Part shown: piece after piece, positions 1 through 9,166 of the stretch
How the letters are laid out: each line of letters starts with the position of its first letter
Position numbering within the stretch: the first letter of the stretch is position 1
Notes under the pieces: generated by a model
Database searches by the model: none
What the model was told of the DNA's origin: nothing
The model's input: only the letters and a program-made list of their open reading frames with translations
Made by a program: the position numbers and the translations under genes
Source: Brevundimonas sp. PAMC22021
GTDB lineage: Bacteria > Pseudomonadota > Alphaproteobacteria > Caulobacterales > Caulobacteraceae
Reading direction: 5' to 3'
DNA: 64,000 bases
NCBI RefSeq assembly: GCF_019443405.1
Contig: NZ_CP080376.1
Span: forward strand, 806,001 to 870,000

Positions 1-28
1 TGTCGGAGAGGGCGGTCTTGGAAGCCAT
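1..28 (-). CDS. Possible 5' end of an unidentified gene running out of the window
   Basis: A minus-strand ATG at position 28 opens a frame (MASKTALSD) that is still open at the window edge. It points away from rlmJ, so the gap up to position 118 would be a divergent promoter region. Only nine codons are visible and no strong ribosome-binding site precedes them. The product cannot be named. Confidence 0.25.
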
Positions 29-118
29 GGCGCGGGTCCGTGTGAAGCCTGCGACGAACGCCGGTGCAAAGGCGCGAGTTCCGCTTGACCCCCGGGCCGG
101 AGCAGGGGACGAGGCGGC

Positions 119-910
119 ATGAACTATCGCCACAGCTTCCACGCCGGGAACTTCGCCGATCTGGTCAAGCATGCGCTGCTTCTGTGGCTGCTGGATGAGC
201 GGCGGGCTCGCGGCAAGGTCGAGGTTCTGGACACCCACGCGGGCGCCGGGCTGTACGACCTGACCGGCGATGCGGCGCGCTCGAAGGAGGCGGAAGCCGG
301 GGTGCAGCGGCTGATGACCGCCGGCGATCTGCCGCCGACGATGCAGGCGCTGGCTGATGAGGTGCGCGCGATCAATGCGGCGGGCGAGACGCGCTTCTAT
401 CCGGGATCGCCGTTGCTGGTCGCGCGATCGCTGCGGAAGGGCGACGCCTACGCGGGTTACGAGCTGAACCCGCCGGTGCTCGGGCTGCTGGAAGAGGCGT
501 TGACCGCATGGCCGACGGCGAAGGCGCATGGCGGCGACGGCTATGCAGCGGCGTCGTCCGTCGCGTCCGGCTCGCTGGTGCTGATCGACCCGCCGTTTGA
601 GCGGCCGGACGACTATGTGCGCTCCGCCGAGGCCGCCATGGCCGCGGCGAGGCAAGGCGCGGTGGTCGCGGTGTGGACGCCGCTAAAGGACATGGAGACG
701 CTGGACGGATTCCTGCGCCGTCTGTCCGGGCCAGTGCTGGTTGCCGAGGCGCGGCTGCGGCCCCTGGTCAATCCGATGAAGATGAACGGCTGCGCCATGG
801 TGGTTCTGAACCCGCCCGAGGGGGCGGACGCCGCCGCGCGCGAGATCTGCGGCTGGGTGGTCGAGGCGCTGGGCGATGCCGGCGGCAAGGCCGAGGTGTG
901 GCGCCTGTAG
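119..910 (+). CDS. rlmJ: 23S rRNA (adenine(2030)-N(6))-methyltransferase RlmJ
   Basis: This 263-residue protein should methylate N6 of A2030 in 23S rRNA using SAM. It begins with the family signature MNYRHSFHAGNFADLVKH. The SAM-binding loop DTHAGAG follows at about residues 39-45, the YPGSP motif at 94-98, and the catalytic IDPPF (DPPY/F type N6-methyltransferase motif) at 156-160. Length is close to the roughly 280 residues of the Escherichia coli enzyme. The ATG at 119 is the only start that keeps the conserved N-terminus. The amidotransferase-like gene follows 23 nt later on the same strand and may be co-transcribed, but no functional link is evident. Confidence 0.93.
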   Translation: MNYRHSFHAGNFADLVKHALLLWLLDERRARGKVEVLDTHAGAGLYDLTGDAARSKEAEAGVQRLMTAGDLPPTMQALADEVRAINAAGETRFYPGSPLLVARSLRKGDAYAGYELNPPVLGLLEEALTAWPTAKAHGGDGYAAASSVASGSLVLIDPPFERPDDYVRSAEAAMAAARQGAVVAVWTPLKDMETLDGFLRRLSGPVLVAEARLRPLVNPMKMNGCAMVVLNPPEGADAAAREICGWVVEALGDAGGKAEVWRL

Positions 911-933
911 GCGGGCGTGCTTAGGTCTGGCGC

Positions 934-1659
934 ATGAAGCCCATCGCCATTCTGGAAACCGGTCAGCCGCCCGAGACGCTGCGCGACGCGTTCGACGACT
1001 ATCCGGCCCGGTTCCGGGCGCTGCTGGGCGAGGGCGTGCCCACGGTGCGCTTCGACGTCCAGGCCGGGCGGCTGCCGGACGATCCGTCCGACTTCGCCGG
1101 CGCCATCGTCACCGGTTCGGCGGCGGGGGTGTACGACGACCTGCCCTGGATACGTCCTCTGCTGGACTGGATCCGGAACGCGCGAGGCAAGACGCGGCTG
1201 GTCGGCATCTGCTTCGGGCATCAGGCCATGGCTCAGGCTTTGGGCGGCGACGTGGAGAAGTCCGAGCGCGGCTGGGGCGTCGGCCTGCACCGCTACCAAG
1301 TGTCAGGGCTCGAGGATTGGATGCATCCGCGCGCCGACAGCATCGCCATTCCCGTGTCCCACCAGGATCAGGTGGTGGTGCAGCCTCCGGGATCGCGCGT
1401 GATCGCATCGAGCGCCTTCACGCCGTTCGCCGGGCTGGCGTGGGATGATGCGGTGTCGTTCCAGTGCCATCCGGAGTTCGGCCCCGACTACGCCGCCGCC
1501 CTGGTGGAAGGCCGGCGCGACCGTATTCCGGAAGGTGTCGCCGAGGAAGCGCTCGAGAGCCTGAAGCGGCCCAACGATCGCGCGGTCCTGACCGCCTGGA
1601 TCCGGAGTTTCCTGTTGCTGACCCCGCCGCCGACTGAGGAAAGCGGCAGCGGCATCTAG
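934..1659 (+). CDS. Class I glutamine amidotransferase-like protein (GMP synthase-like GATase domain)
   Basis: This is a 241-residue stand-alone amidotransferase fold. The nucleophile elbow GICFGHQ places Cys93 as catalytic cysteine, and QCHPEF supplies His179 and Glu181, completing the Cys-His-Glu triad. The segment VTGSAAGVYDD corresponds to the oxyanion-side loop of GuaA-type domains. No synthetase domain is attached, so the acceptor substrate cannot be deduced. Related stand-alone proteins include gamma-glutamyl-polyamine and gamma-glutamyl-peptide hydrolases. The stop lies only 4 nt from the end of the convergent hemF. Confidence 0.8.
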   Translation: MKPIAILETGQPPETLRDAFDDYPARFRALLGEGVPTVRFDVQAGRLPDDPSDFAGAIVTGSAAGVYDDLPWIRPLLDWIRNARGKTRLVGICFGHQAMAQALGGDVEKSERGWGVGLHRYQVSGLEDWMHPRADSIAIPVSHQDQVVVQPPGSRVIASSAFTPFAGLAWDDAVSFQCHPEFGPDYAAALVEGRRDRIPEGVAEEALESLKRPNDRAVLTAWIRSFLLLTPPPTEESGSGI

Positions 1660-1663
1660 GCGG

Positions 1664-2530
1664 TCACGGCCACTTCACCACCGGCGGCATGGAGCTGAGG
1701 ATCGAATCGACGTTGCCGCCGGTCTTCAGGCCAAATGTGGTGCCGCGGTCGTAAAGCAGGTTGAACTCGACGTAGCGGCCGCGCTGGACCAGCTGCTTCT
1801 CGCGCTCGGCCTCGTTCCAGGGCTCGACCATGCGGCGGGCGACGATTTCGACATAAGCGTGCAGGAAAGCCTCGCCCACGTCGCGGGTGAAGGCGAAGTC
1901 GCGCTCATAGTCGCCGCTGTCGTGATGGTCGTAGAAAATGCCGCCCGTGCCGCGCGGCTCGTTGCGATGCGGCAGAAAGAAGTAGTCGTCGCACCAGGCC
2001 TTGAACTTGTCGTACCAGCCGCCGTGATGGGCGTCGCAGGCGGCCTTCAGCGCGGCGTGGAAGGCCACAGTGTCGGGCGAGTCTGCATGGCGATCGACAT
2101 CCAGCACCGGCGTCAGGTCGGCCCCGCCGCCGAACCAGCTCTTCGTCGTGGCGATGAAGCGGGTGTTCATGTGCACCGCCGGCACGCGCGGGCTGCGCGG
2201 ATGGCAGATCAGGCTGATCCCGGTGGCGAAGAAGCGCGGATCCTCGGCCGCACCCGGCACGCTCTTGGCGTAGTCGGCCGGAAAGGTCCCGTGCACCGTG
2301 GAGCAGTGCACGCCGACCTTCTCGAACAGGCGGCCGTGCATCATGCCCATGACGCCGCCGCCGCCTTCGGCCCGCGCCCAGGGCGTCCGGACGAAGCGAC
2401 CGGGCTCTCCGGAGAAGAGGTCGGCGGGCGCCTGATCCTCCAGCGCCTCGAAGGCGGTGTGGATGCGGTCGCGCAGGGCTTCGAACCAGGCGCGGGTCTC
2501 GGCCTTCTTGTCGGAGAGCGGGTCGGTCAT
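1664..2530 (-). CDS. hemF: Oxygen-dependent coproporphyrinogen-III oxidase HemF
   Basis: HemF decarboxylates coproporphyrinogen III to protoporphyrinogen IX with O2, a late step of haem synthesis in the cytoplasm. The 288-residue protein carries the family block HMNTRF at 120-125, [11 protein letters not shown] at 131-141, and the signature [18 protein letters not shown] at about 184-201. Length matches the roughly 300 residues usual for the family. ATG at 2530 is the natural start because the N-terminal helix ([15 protein letters not shown]) lies just downstream. The gene is convergent with the amidotransferase and divergent from the dipeptidase gene. The window also encodes haem-using cytochromes in petABC, but there is no operon link. 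Confidence 0.96.
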   Translation of the reverse strand: MTDPLSDKKAETRAWFEALRDRIHTAFEALEDQAPADLFSGEPGRFVRTPWARAEGGGGVMGMMHGRLFEKVGVHCSTVHGTFPADYAKSVPGAAEDPRFFATGISLICHPRSPRVPAVHMNTRFIATTKSWFGGGADLTPVLDVDRHADSPDTVAFHAALKAACDAHHGGWYDKFKAWCDDYFFLPHRNEPRGTGGIFYDHHDSGDYERDFAFTRDVGEAFLHAYVEIVARRMVEPWNEAEREKQLVQRGRYVEFNLLYDRGTTFGLKTGGNVDSILSSMPPVVKWP

Positions 2531-2622
2531 GGCGGCGTGCTTAGCCCCTTGCCCGCCCGCAGGGGAAGGTTTGATCCGCGCCCTGTCTCTGTCACTGTGG
2601 GCCGCTGTTCAGGAGCCCGCCC

Positions 2623-3888
2623 ATGATCCGATCCGTCCTTCTCGCCGCCGCTTCATTTGCCGCTCTCGCGGGACCGGTCCTCGCACAGGACGCGGCCGGA
2701 GAGGCGAGGGCGCGGCGGTTGCTGGAGCGCAGTCCGCTGATCGACGGGCACAACGACCTGCCATGGGCCTTGAGGCAGGGGTTCGGGAACGACCCGCACG
2801 CCGTTGATCTGACGCAGGATCAGGGCGCCAATCCCACGACCCTGCACACCGACATTCCGCGCCTTCGCCAGGGCGGCGTGGGCGGTCAGTTCTGGTCGGT
2901 CTATGTGCCCGCCAGCCTTTCGCCCGTGGAAGCGGCCAAGGCGACGTTCGAACAGATCGACAGCGTCAAGCGCCTGGTCGCGGCTCATCCGGAGGTGTTC
3001 GAGTTGGCCTACACCGCCGACGACATCGAGCGCGTGCACCGGCGCGGGCGCATCGCCAGCCTGATCGGCATGGAGGGCGGCTATTCCATCGACGATTCGC
3101 TGGGCCTGCTGCGGGAGTTTCATGACGCCGGCGCGCGCTACATGACGCTGACCCACTCGACCACCACGACCTGGGCCGACAGCGCGACGGATGCGCCGAG
3201 GTGGGGCGGGCTGAACGCGTTCGGCGAAGAGGTGGTCCGCGAGATGAACCGCCTCGGCATGATGGTGGACCTGAGCCACGTCTCGGAGGAGACGATGCTG
3301 GACGCCATGCGCGTATCCGACGCGCCCGTGATCTTTTCCCATTCGTCGGCGCGCGCTGTGACCGATCACCCGCGAAACGTGCCGGACACGGTGCTGCGGA
3401 TGATGGCTGAGGACGGCGGCGTAGTGATGGTGACCTTCGTGCCCGGCTTCATCAGCGAGCCGGTCCGGGCCTGGGGCGCGGCGCGGGCGGCGGAAGAGGC
3501 GCGGCTGAAAACGCTGAACCCTGGCGATCCCGAGGCGGTGATGGGCGGTCTGCGAGCCTGGAGCTCGGCGAACGTCCAGCCGCGCGCGACGCTGGACGAC
3601 GTGGTCGCCCACATCCAGCACGTGCGCGATGTGGCGGGGATCGACCACGTCGGGCTCGGCGGCGACTTCGATGGTGTCGGCAGCCTGCCGGACGGCGTGG
3701 AAAGCGTCGCCGCCTACCCACGCATTCTGGCGGCGCTGATGGCGCGCGGCTGGACCGACACCGACATCCGCAAGCTGGCCGGCGGCAACGTCCTGCGGGT
3801 CATGCGGGCGGTGGAGGCGACCGCCGCAGCCAAGCGCAGCGAGGGTCCGAACCTGTCGCGCCTGCCCGATGCGGGCGCGCCGGAGTAG
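2623..3888 (+). CDS. Secreted membrane-dipeptidase family (M19) zinc peptidase
   Basis: The 421-residue protein starts with a Sec signal peptide (MIRSVLLAAASFAALAGPVLA, cleavage near residue 21), so it acts in the periplasm or is lipid-associated. The renal dipeptidase (M19) zinc ligands are visible: His43 and Asp45 in LIDGHNDLPW, Glu151 in IGMEGGYS, His219 in VDLSHV and His240 in IFSHSSAR. The late motif GLGGDFDGV is also typical. The family hydrolyses dipeptides, often including those with a C-terminal D-residue. The true substrate is not deducible. The stop is 3 nt from the end of the convergent trmL. Confidence 0.92.
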   Translation: MIRSVLLAAASFAALAGPVLAQDAAGEARARRLLERSPLIDGHNDLPWALRQGFGNDPHAVDLTQDQGANPTTLHTDIPRLRQGGVGGQFWSVYVPASLSPVEAAKATFEQIDSVKRLVAAHPEVFELAYTADDIERVHRRGRIASLIGMEGGYSIDDSLGLLREFHDAGARYMTLTHSTTTTWADSATDAPRWGGLNAFGEEVVREMNRLGMMVDLSHVSEETMLDAMRVSDAPVIFSHSSARAVTDHPRNVPDTVLRMMAEDGGVVMVTFVPGFISEPVRAWGAARAAEEARLKTLNPGDPEAVMGGLRAWSSANVQPRATLDDVVAHIQHVRDVAGIDHVGLGGDFDGVGSLPDGVESVAAYPRILAALMARGWTDTDIRKLAGGNVLRVMRAVEATAAAKRSEGPNLSRLPDAGAPE

Positions 3889-3891
3889 GCG

Positions 3892-4341
3892 TCAGCCGAG
3901 CGCGCCGGTCTGCCGCAGGCCTTCCCACAAAGCGATGCCGGCGGTGACGGACAGGTTCAGCGAGCGGGCCTCGGGTTTCAGCGGGATCACCACGCGAGCG
4001 TCGGCGGCGGCGTGAACATAGTCGGGCGCGCCGCTGGTTTCCTTGCCGAACAGCAGGGTGTCGTCGGGCTGGAAGGCGAAGTCGGGCAGGGACGTCGCGC
4101 CCCGGGTGGTGAACAGGACCAGGCGTCCTGGCCTCCGGTCGCGCTGAAAGGCGTCCCAGTCCGCATGCCGGGTCATGTGCGACAAGGGGCCGTAATCGAG
4201 CGCCGCGCGCTTCATCGCTCGATCGTCGAAGCGGAAGCCGGTCGGCTCGATGATGTGCAGCGAAACCCCGAAGCAGGCTGACAGCCGGATGCAGGCGCCG
4301 ACGTTCTGAGGAATGTCCGGTTGAAAAAGGGCGAGACGCAT
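3892..4341 (-). CDS. trmL: tRNA (cytidine(34)-2'-O)-methyltransferase TrmL (SPOUT family)
   Basis: TrmL methylates the ribose of the wobble base C34/cmnm5U34 in tRNA-Leu isoacceptors. The ATG at 4341 gives 149 residues beginning MRLALFQPDIPQN, the canonical N-terminus of the family. An in-frame ATG at 4416 would add 25 residues (MADIVAKG...) that families do not have. The SPOUT knot is seen in LLFGKETSGAPDYVH, VVIPLKPEARSLNLSV and the following AGIALWEGLR helix. The gene diverges from petA, leaving a 191-nt region between them. Confidence 0.93.
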   Translation of the reverse strand: MRLALFQPDIPQNVGACIRLSACFGVSLHIIEPTGFRFDDRAMKRAALDYGPLSHMTRHADWDAFQRDRRPGRLVLFTTRGATSLPDFAFQPDDTLLFGKETSGAPDYVHAAADARVVIPLKPEARSLNLSVTAGIALWEGLRQTGALG

Positions 4342-4532
4342 TCTAAGCCGGACATTAAGCGCAGCCTGGGGATTTGTCGCGGCCTTTTGCGAGCCTTTCG
4401 CAACGATGTCAGCCATTTGCGGCGAGGGGCCGCGAAGGGGCTGAGGCTGTGTCGGATTTCCGGAAAGCTGAGGAAACGAGGCCGGGCCGGCGCGTCGTCT
4501 AGGCGAGCCGGTCGGCGTATGGGAGGTGCAGT
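4342..4532 (+). promoter_or_regulatory. Divergent trmL / petABC promoter region
   Basis: This spacer must hold the promoters of trmL and the bc1 operon. The only clear element is the petA ribosome-binding site ggaggt at 4522-4527. I could not identify a convincing -35/-10 pair or a regulator site. Confidence 0.4.
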
Positions 4533-5075
4533 TTGGCCGAATCGGTCGTGACCCCGGATGCGGACGGCGGCGACGCCACGCGCCGCGACTTCATCCACAT
4601 CGCGGCGGGCGCCGCGGCGGTCGGCGCGGGCGCCATGATCGCCTGGCCGCTGATCAACCAGATGAACCCGGCCGCCGACACCCTGGCCCTGGCCTCCATC
4701 GAGTTCGACCTGACCAAGGTTCAGGAAGGCCAGCAGGTCGTGATCAAGTGGCAGGGCAAGCCGGTCTTTGTCCGCTACCGCACCGCCAAGGAGATCCAGG
4801 AAGCGGCGGCGACGCCGCTGTCGGACCTCAAGGACCCGCAGGCCGACGCCGATCGCGTCAAGGCCGGGCATCAGCAGTTCCTGGTGGTGGTCGGATCGTG
4901 CACGCACCTCGGTTGCGTGCCGACCTTCGGCGCCGGCGACTACGGCGGCTGGTTCTGCCCCTGCCACGGCTCGCACTACGACACCTCCGGCCGAATCCGG
5001 AAGGGACCGGCGCCGGCCAATCTGGTGGTGCCTGAATACGACTATGTGTCCGACACCCGCGTAAAGATCGGCTGA
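4533..5075 (+). CDS. petA: Ubiquinol-cytochrome c reductase Rieske iron-sulfur subunit
   Basis: This is the Rieske subunit of the cytochrome bc1 complex, which passes electrons from ubiquinol to cytochrome c1 on the periplasmic side. The [2Fe-2S] ligands are Cys123 and His125 in CTHLGC and Cys142 and His145 in CPCHGSH; Cys128 and Cys144 form the disulfide. A twin-arginine segment ([19 protein letters not shown], residues 16-34) serves as the uncleaved Tat anchor. The start is TTG at 4533, because it lies 5 nt after a strong ggaggt and no ATG precedes the RR motif in frame. petB begins 17 nt downstream. Confidence 0.97.
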   Translation: MAESVVTPDADGGDATRRDFIHIAAGAAAVGAGAMIAWPLINQMNPAADTLALASIEFDLTKVQEGQQVVIKWQGKPVFVRYRTAKEIQEAAATPLSDLKDPQADADRVKAGHQQFLVVVGSCTHLGCVPTFGAGDYGGWFCPCHGSHYDTSGRIRKGPAPANLVVPEYDYVSDTRVKIG

Positions 5076-5092
5076 GGACCAGGGGGAGGGAT

Positions 5093-6427
5093 ATGAGCGA
5101 ACACGAATCCACCTATGTGCCGAAGACCGGCGTCGAGAAGTGGCTGGACAGCCGGCTTCCGATCGTCCGCTTCGCCGCCGACTACGCCTCGCTGCCGACG
5201 CCAAAGAACCTGAACTACTGGTGGACCTTCGGCGGCATCCTAGCCCTGTGCCTGACGACGCAGATCGTCACGGGCGTGGTCCTGGCCATGCACTATACGC
5301 CCAACGTCGACCTGGCCTTCGCCTCGGTCGAGCGGATCATGCGCGACGTGAACGGCGGCTGGCTGCTGCGCTACACCCACGCCAACGGCGCCTCGATGTT
5401 CTTTATCGCCGTGTATCTGCACATGCTTCGGGGACTCTACTACGGCTCGTATAAAGCCCCGCGCGAGATGATCTGGATCATCGGCTGCGTCATCTTCTTC
5501 CTGATGATCGCCACCGCCTTCCTGGGCTACGTCCTGCCGTGGGGTCAGATGTCGTTTTGGGGCGCCGAGGTGATCACCAACCTGATCGGCGCGGTGCCGG
5601 TGCTGGGCGAGCCGATCCTGATCTGGCTGCGCGGCGGGCCGGCGATCGACAATGCGACGCTGAACCGCTTCTTCTCGCTGCACTATCTGTTGCCGTTCGC
5701 CATCGCCGGATGCGTCGTGCTGCACCTGTGGGCGCTGCACCATGCGGGCCAGAACAATCCGGTCGGCATCCTGATCCCCAAGAACCGGATGGCTAAGGAT
5801 ACCGTGCCGTTCCACCCGTATTTCACGGTCAAGGACGGGTTCGCGGTGATCCTGTTCCTGATGCTGTTCGCCCTGTTCGTCTTCTTCATGCCCAACGCCC
5901 TGGGCCATGCGGACAACTACATTCCCGCCAATCCGCTGCAGACGCCGGCGCACATCGTGCCCGAGTGGTACATGCTGCCCTTCTACGCCATCCTGCGCGC
6001 CATTCCGGACAAGTTCGGCGGCGTGGTGGCGATGTTCGCGGCCATCGGCGTGCTGTTCATCCTGCCCTGGCTGGACACCTCCAAGGTGCGCTCGATGCGC
6101 TATCGTCCGACCATGCGGACGTTCTTCATCATCCTGCTGGTGGTGGGCCTGGGTCTGGGCTGGTGCGGGGCGCAGCTGCCGGACGCGCAGGTCATTCCCG
6201 GCATGCCCAGCTTCCAACTGTTCGACGGTCAGTTGAACTCCTACCTGTGGCTGACGCGTCTGTTTACGGCCTACTACTTCGCCTTCTTCCTGGTGATCAT
6301 GCCGGTGGTGGGCCTGCGCGAGACGCCCCTGCCGATCCCGGCCACCATCTCCGAACCGGTCCTGTCCGGCCACGGCGCGCCCGCCATGACCGCCGCCGCT
6401 CCGGCGTCGCCCGAGACGAAGGGCTGA
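5093..6427 (+). CDS. petB: Cytochrome b subunit of the bc1 complex
   Basis: This is a full-length, unsplit 444-residue cytochrome b, an integral membrane protein holding haems bL and bH and the Qo/Qi quinone sites. The four haem ligands are spaced as in the family: His96 and His110 in helix B, His197 and His211 in helix D, 14 residues apart in each pair. The Qo-site PEWY motif is at 290-293. Eight or so hydrophobic helices are evident. A purine-rich gggaggg precedes the ATG. It is the middle gene of petABC; petC follows after 5 nt. Confidence 0.97.
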   Translation: MSEHESTYVPKTGVEKWLDSRLPIVRFAADYASLPTPKNLNYWWTFGGILALCLTTQIVTGVVLAMHYTPNVDLAFASVERIMRDVNGGWLLRYTHANGASMFFIAVYLHMLRGLYYGSYKAPREMIWIIGCVIFFLMIATAFLGYVLPWGQMSFWGAEVITNLIGAVPVLGEPILIWLRGGPAIDNATLNRFFSLHYLLPFAIAGCVVLHLWALHHAGQNNPVGILIPKNRMAKDTVPFHPYFTVKDGFAVILFLMLFALFVFFMPNALGHADNYIPANPLQTPAHIVPEWYMLPFYAILRAIPDKFGGVVAMFAAIGVLFILPWLDTSKVRSMRYRPTMRTFFIILLVVGLGLGWCGAQLPDAQVIPGMPSFQLFDGQLNSYLWLTRLFTAYYFAFFLVIMPVVGLRETPLPIPATISEPVLSGHGAPAMTAAAPASPETKG

Positions 6428-6432
6428 GCACG

Positions 6433-7290
6433 ATGAGAACCTCCATGCTCAAGACCTTCGCTTCGGCCGCGCTCGCCGCCGGCATGCTGATCGCAGCGCC
6501 CGCCCTGGCCGAGGGCGGGGCCCACCATCCCCGCTCGGGCGGCTTTAGCTTCGAAGGACCGTTCGGGACCTTCGATCAGGGCCAGCTTCAGCGCGGCTAC
6601 AAGGTGTACCGCGAGGTCTGCGCCTCGTGCCACAGCATGAACCTGGTGCACTTCCGCAACCTGGGCGATCGCAACGGACCGTTCTGGAACCCGAAATACC
6701 CGAACCCCAACGACAATCCGGTGGTGAAGGCGCTGGCCGCCGAGATCCAGGTGCCGGACATCGACAGCGAGACCGGCGAAGCGCTGCAACGCGACGCCGC
6801 CTCGGCCGACCGCTTCCCGTCGCCCTATCCGAACGCCACGGCCGCCGCCGCCGCAAACGGCGGGGCCGCGCCGCCCGACCTGTCGGTCATGGCCAAGGCG
6901 CGCCATGACGGCGCCAACTACATCTATTCGCTGTTGACCGGCTATCATGCGCCGCCGGCGGGGCTGCAGATCCGCCAGGGTCAGAACTACAACGTCTATA
7001 TGAACGGCGACCTGACCCCGTTCTGGACGGGCGACCCCGACCACGTGCCGGCCGGCGGCTTCATCGCCATGCCCGCGCCTCTGCGCGATGGCCAGGTCAC
7101 CTATGACGACGGCACGCGCGCCAGCGTCGACCAGATGTCCAAGGACGTCGCCGCCTTTATCGCCTGGACGTCCGAGCCCAAGATGGTGGAGCGCAAGCAG
7201 GCCGGCGTGGGCGTGATGATCTTCCTTCTGATCTTCGCGGGCCTGACCTACGCCAGCTATCGCCGCATCTGGAAGGGCGTGGCGCACTAG
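6433..7290 (+). CDS. petC: Cytochrome c1 subunit of the bc1 complex
   Basis: Cytochrome c1 accepts electrons from the Rieske protein and passes them to soluble cytochrome c. The open frame extends upstream inside petB, but ATG 6433 begins a typical signal peptide (MRTSMLKTFASAALAAGMLIAAPALA), giving 285 residues. Haem attachment is CASCH at 63-67. The likely axial Met213 lies in GGFIAMPAPL. One C-terminal helix (about 259-276, GVMIFLLIFAGLTYA) anchors it to the membrane, followed by a positively charged tail. It closes the petABC operon and is followed by a strong hairpin terminator. Confidence 0.97.
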   Translation: MRTSMLKTFASAALAAGMLIAAPALAEGGAHHPRSGGFSFEGPFGTFDQGQLQRGYKVYREVCASCHSMNLVHFRNLGDRNGPFWNPKYPNPNDNPVVKALAAEIQVPDIDSETGEALQRDAASADRFPSPYPNATAAAAANGGAAPPDLSVMAKARHDGANYIYSLLTGYHAPPAGLQIRQGQNYNVYMNGDLTPFWTGDPDHVPAGGFIAMPAPLRDGQVTYDDGTRASVDQMSKDVAAFIAWTSEPKMVERKQAGVGVMIFLLIFAGLTYASYRRIWKGVAH

Positions 7291-7316
7291 GTCTCTGCAA
7301 ACACGATAGAGTTCTG

Positions 7317-7348
7317 GAACCCGGCGGAGCGATCCGCCGGGTTCTTTC
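7317..7348 (+). terminator. Rho-independent terminator of petABC
   Basis: Perfect 12-bp stem gaacccggcgga / tccgccgggttc (7317-7328 and 7333-7344) closed by a GCGA tetraloop (GNRA class) and followed by tttc. It sits 26 nt after the petC stop. Confidence 0.85.
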
Positions 7349-7428
7349 ATGTCGAGGCGTCGCATCGACACGAGCATGGCGGCCTCTTACGGTTCGCGTC
7401 TTGAAATTGCTGAGGGCTCACGGAAATC

Positions 7429-9087
7429 ATGCGTATCGTTTCATCCTTGGCTGCGACGCTTCTGGCGAGCGCGGCCTTGTCCGCCTGCGCCACCACGCCG
7501 AGCGGGGCAGGCGGCGACGCCGTCGATCTGGCCCGGGTGTCGGAGGACATCCGCGTGCTGTCGGACGACAGCTTCGAAGGACGCGGCATCGCGACGCCGG
7601 CCGAGGACAAGGTCGTCCGGTATCTGAGCCAGCAATACGCGGCGGCGGGCTTTCAGCCGGGCGGCGAGAACGGCGGCTGGACGCAGGACGTGACGCTGAA
7701 CCGCTTTCAGGCTTCCAATGTGCAGGCGTCCATCTCGGTCGGCGACTGGCGCCGCGACCTGGCGCAGGGAGGCGACATCGTGGTCTCGACCCGCCTGCCG
7801 GGTGCGGCGGTGAACATCGCGGACGCGCCGCTGGTCTTTGTCGGCTATGGCGTCAAGGCGCCCGAGCGGCAGTGGGACGACTTCAAGGGCCAGGACATGC
7901 GCGGCAAGGTGCTGGTCGTGCTGGTCAACGATCCGGATTTCGAGGAGCCGGCGCTGAACACCTTCAACGGCCGCTCCATGACCTACTATGGCCGGTGGAC
8001 CTACAAGTACGAGGAGGCGGCGCGGCAGGGTGCGGCGGGCGTGATCATCGTGCACGAACAGGCGCCGGCCTCCTATGGCTGGACCACCGTGCAGAACAGC
8101 TGGTCGGGTCCGCAGTTCGACATCGTGCGGCAGAACGCCTCCGCCGAGCGCGTGCCGATGGAGGCGTGGATCCAGCGTGACGGCGCAGTCGAGCTGTTCC
8201 GCCAGGCGGGCCTCGACTTCGAAGCCTTGAAGACCCAGGCGCGAAGCCGCGACTTCCAGCCGACGACCCTGCGGAACGCGCGACTGTCGGCGCGCTTCGA
8301 TGTGGCCACGCAACAGGTCACGACCCGCAACGTCGTGGCGCGTTTGCCGGGCGCGACGCACCCGGATGAGACCATCCTCTACACCGGCCACTGGGACCAC
8401 ATCGGCGTAGGCGAGCCGGACGCGAACGGCGACCGCATCTTCAACGGTGCGGTGGACAATGCGTCGGGCACGGCCGGCCTGCTGGAGCTGGCGCGCCTGT
8501 GGGGCCGTGCGCCGCGGCCGGATCGTTCGATCGTGATGCTGAGCTTCACTGCCGAGGAGAGCGGGCTGCTGGGCTCGGAATACTACGCCGCCAATCCGAT
8601 CTATCCGCTGGAAACGACGGTTGCGGGCTTCAACATCGACGCCATGAACGTCTATGGCCGCAAGGAGCGCATCTCGGCGGTGGGGCGTGGTCAGTCAGAG
8701 CTGGACGAGCGGCTGGAGGCGGCGGCCGCGCGGCAGGGGCGAACGCTGGAGACGGGTGGGGCGGATGCGGGCGGCGGCTATTTCCGTTCCGACCACTTCC
8801 CGCTGGCCAAGCGCGGCGTGCCCATGGCCTATCCGGGCACGGCCGGCGAGTTCCGGGACGAGCCGATCCAGGCCAAGAAGGACGCGGCGGCCGAGTATGG
8901 CCGCAGCCGCTATCACCAGGCCGACGACGAATGGTCCGCCGACTGGGACCTGCGCGGCATGGCCGAGGACCTGCAGGTCCTGTTCTGGATCGGTCGCGAT
9001 CTGGCCGGTAGCCGCGACTGGCCGGGTTGGAAGCCGGGCTCCGAGTTCGGACCGGTGCGTGAGCGCAGCAACGCAAGTCGCCGCTGA
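7429..9087 (+). CDS. M28 family zinc metallopeptidase lipoprotein (first of a tandem pair)
   Basis: This 552-residue exported peptidase has a lipoprotein signal (LLASAALSAC, Cys20 as lipidation site). A protease-associated (PA) insertion lies around residues 110-250 (FVGYGVKAPERQWDDF). The M28 di-zinc site is complete: His321 in TGHWDH, bridging Asp343 in AVDNASG, Glu376/Glu377 in TAEESG, Asp404 in NIDAMN, and the last His in RSDHFPLAKRG. The family comprises aminopeptidases and carboxypeptidases. Substrate specificity is not deducible. It is a paralogue of the next gene and probably co-transcribed with it. Confidence 0.9.
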   Translation: MRIVSSLAATLLASAALSACATTPSGAGGDAVDLARVSEDIRVLSDDSFEGRGIATPAEDKVVRYLSQQYAAAGFQPGGENGGWTQDVTLNRFQASNVQASISVGDWRRDLAQGGDIVVSTRLPGAAVNIADAPLVFVGYGVKAPERQWDDFKGQDMRGKVLVVLVNDPDFEEPALNTFNGRSMTYYGRWTYKYEEAARQGAAGVIIVHEQAPASYGWTTVQNSWSGPQFDIVRQNASAERVPMEAWIQRDGAVELFRQAGLDFEALKTQARSRDFQPTTLRNARLSARFDVATQQVTTRNVVARLPGATHPDETILYTGHWDHIGVGEPDANGDRIFNGAVDNASGTAGLLELARLWGRAPRPDRSIVMLSFTAEESGLLGSEYYAANPIYPLETTVAGFNIDAMNVYGRKERISAVGRGQSELDERLEAAAARQGRTLETGGADAGGGYFRSDHFPLAKRGVPMAYPGTAGEFRDEPIQAKKDAAAEYGRSRYHQADDEWSADWDLRGMAEDLQVLFWIGRDLAGSRDWPGWKPGSEFGPVRERSNASRR

Positions 9088-9101
9088 AACATGACGAAAA
9101 T

Positions 9102-9132
9102 GTAAGGAGGCGATGGGCCTGCGCCTCCTTAC
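9102..9132 (+). repeat. 11-bp inverted repeat between the two M28 genes
   Basis: gtaaggaggcg (9102-9112) pairs perfectly with cgcctccttac (9122-9132) around a 9-nt loop. No T-run follows, so it is not a standard terminator. The left arm contains a perfect anti-16S core (aaggagg), but the ATG 2 nt later is too close and would precede the signal peptide by 18 codons. It may be an mRNA-processing or attenuating hairpin. Confidence 0.55.
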
Positions 9133-9166
9133 ACAGGCGATTGATCCTCAACAGGAAAGATCGTTC

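Noticed and set aside
9113..9166. Earlier ATG start for the second M28 peptidase, behind aaggagg
   Set aside because: Spacing of 2 nt is too short, and the 18 extra residues would precede a normal signal peptide. The sequence is part of a hairpin.
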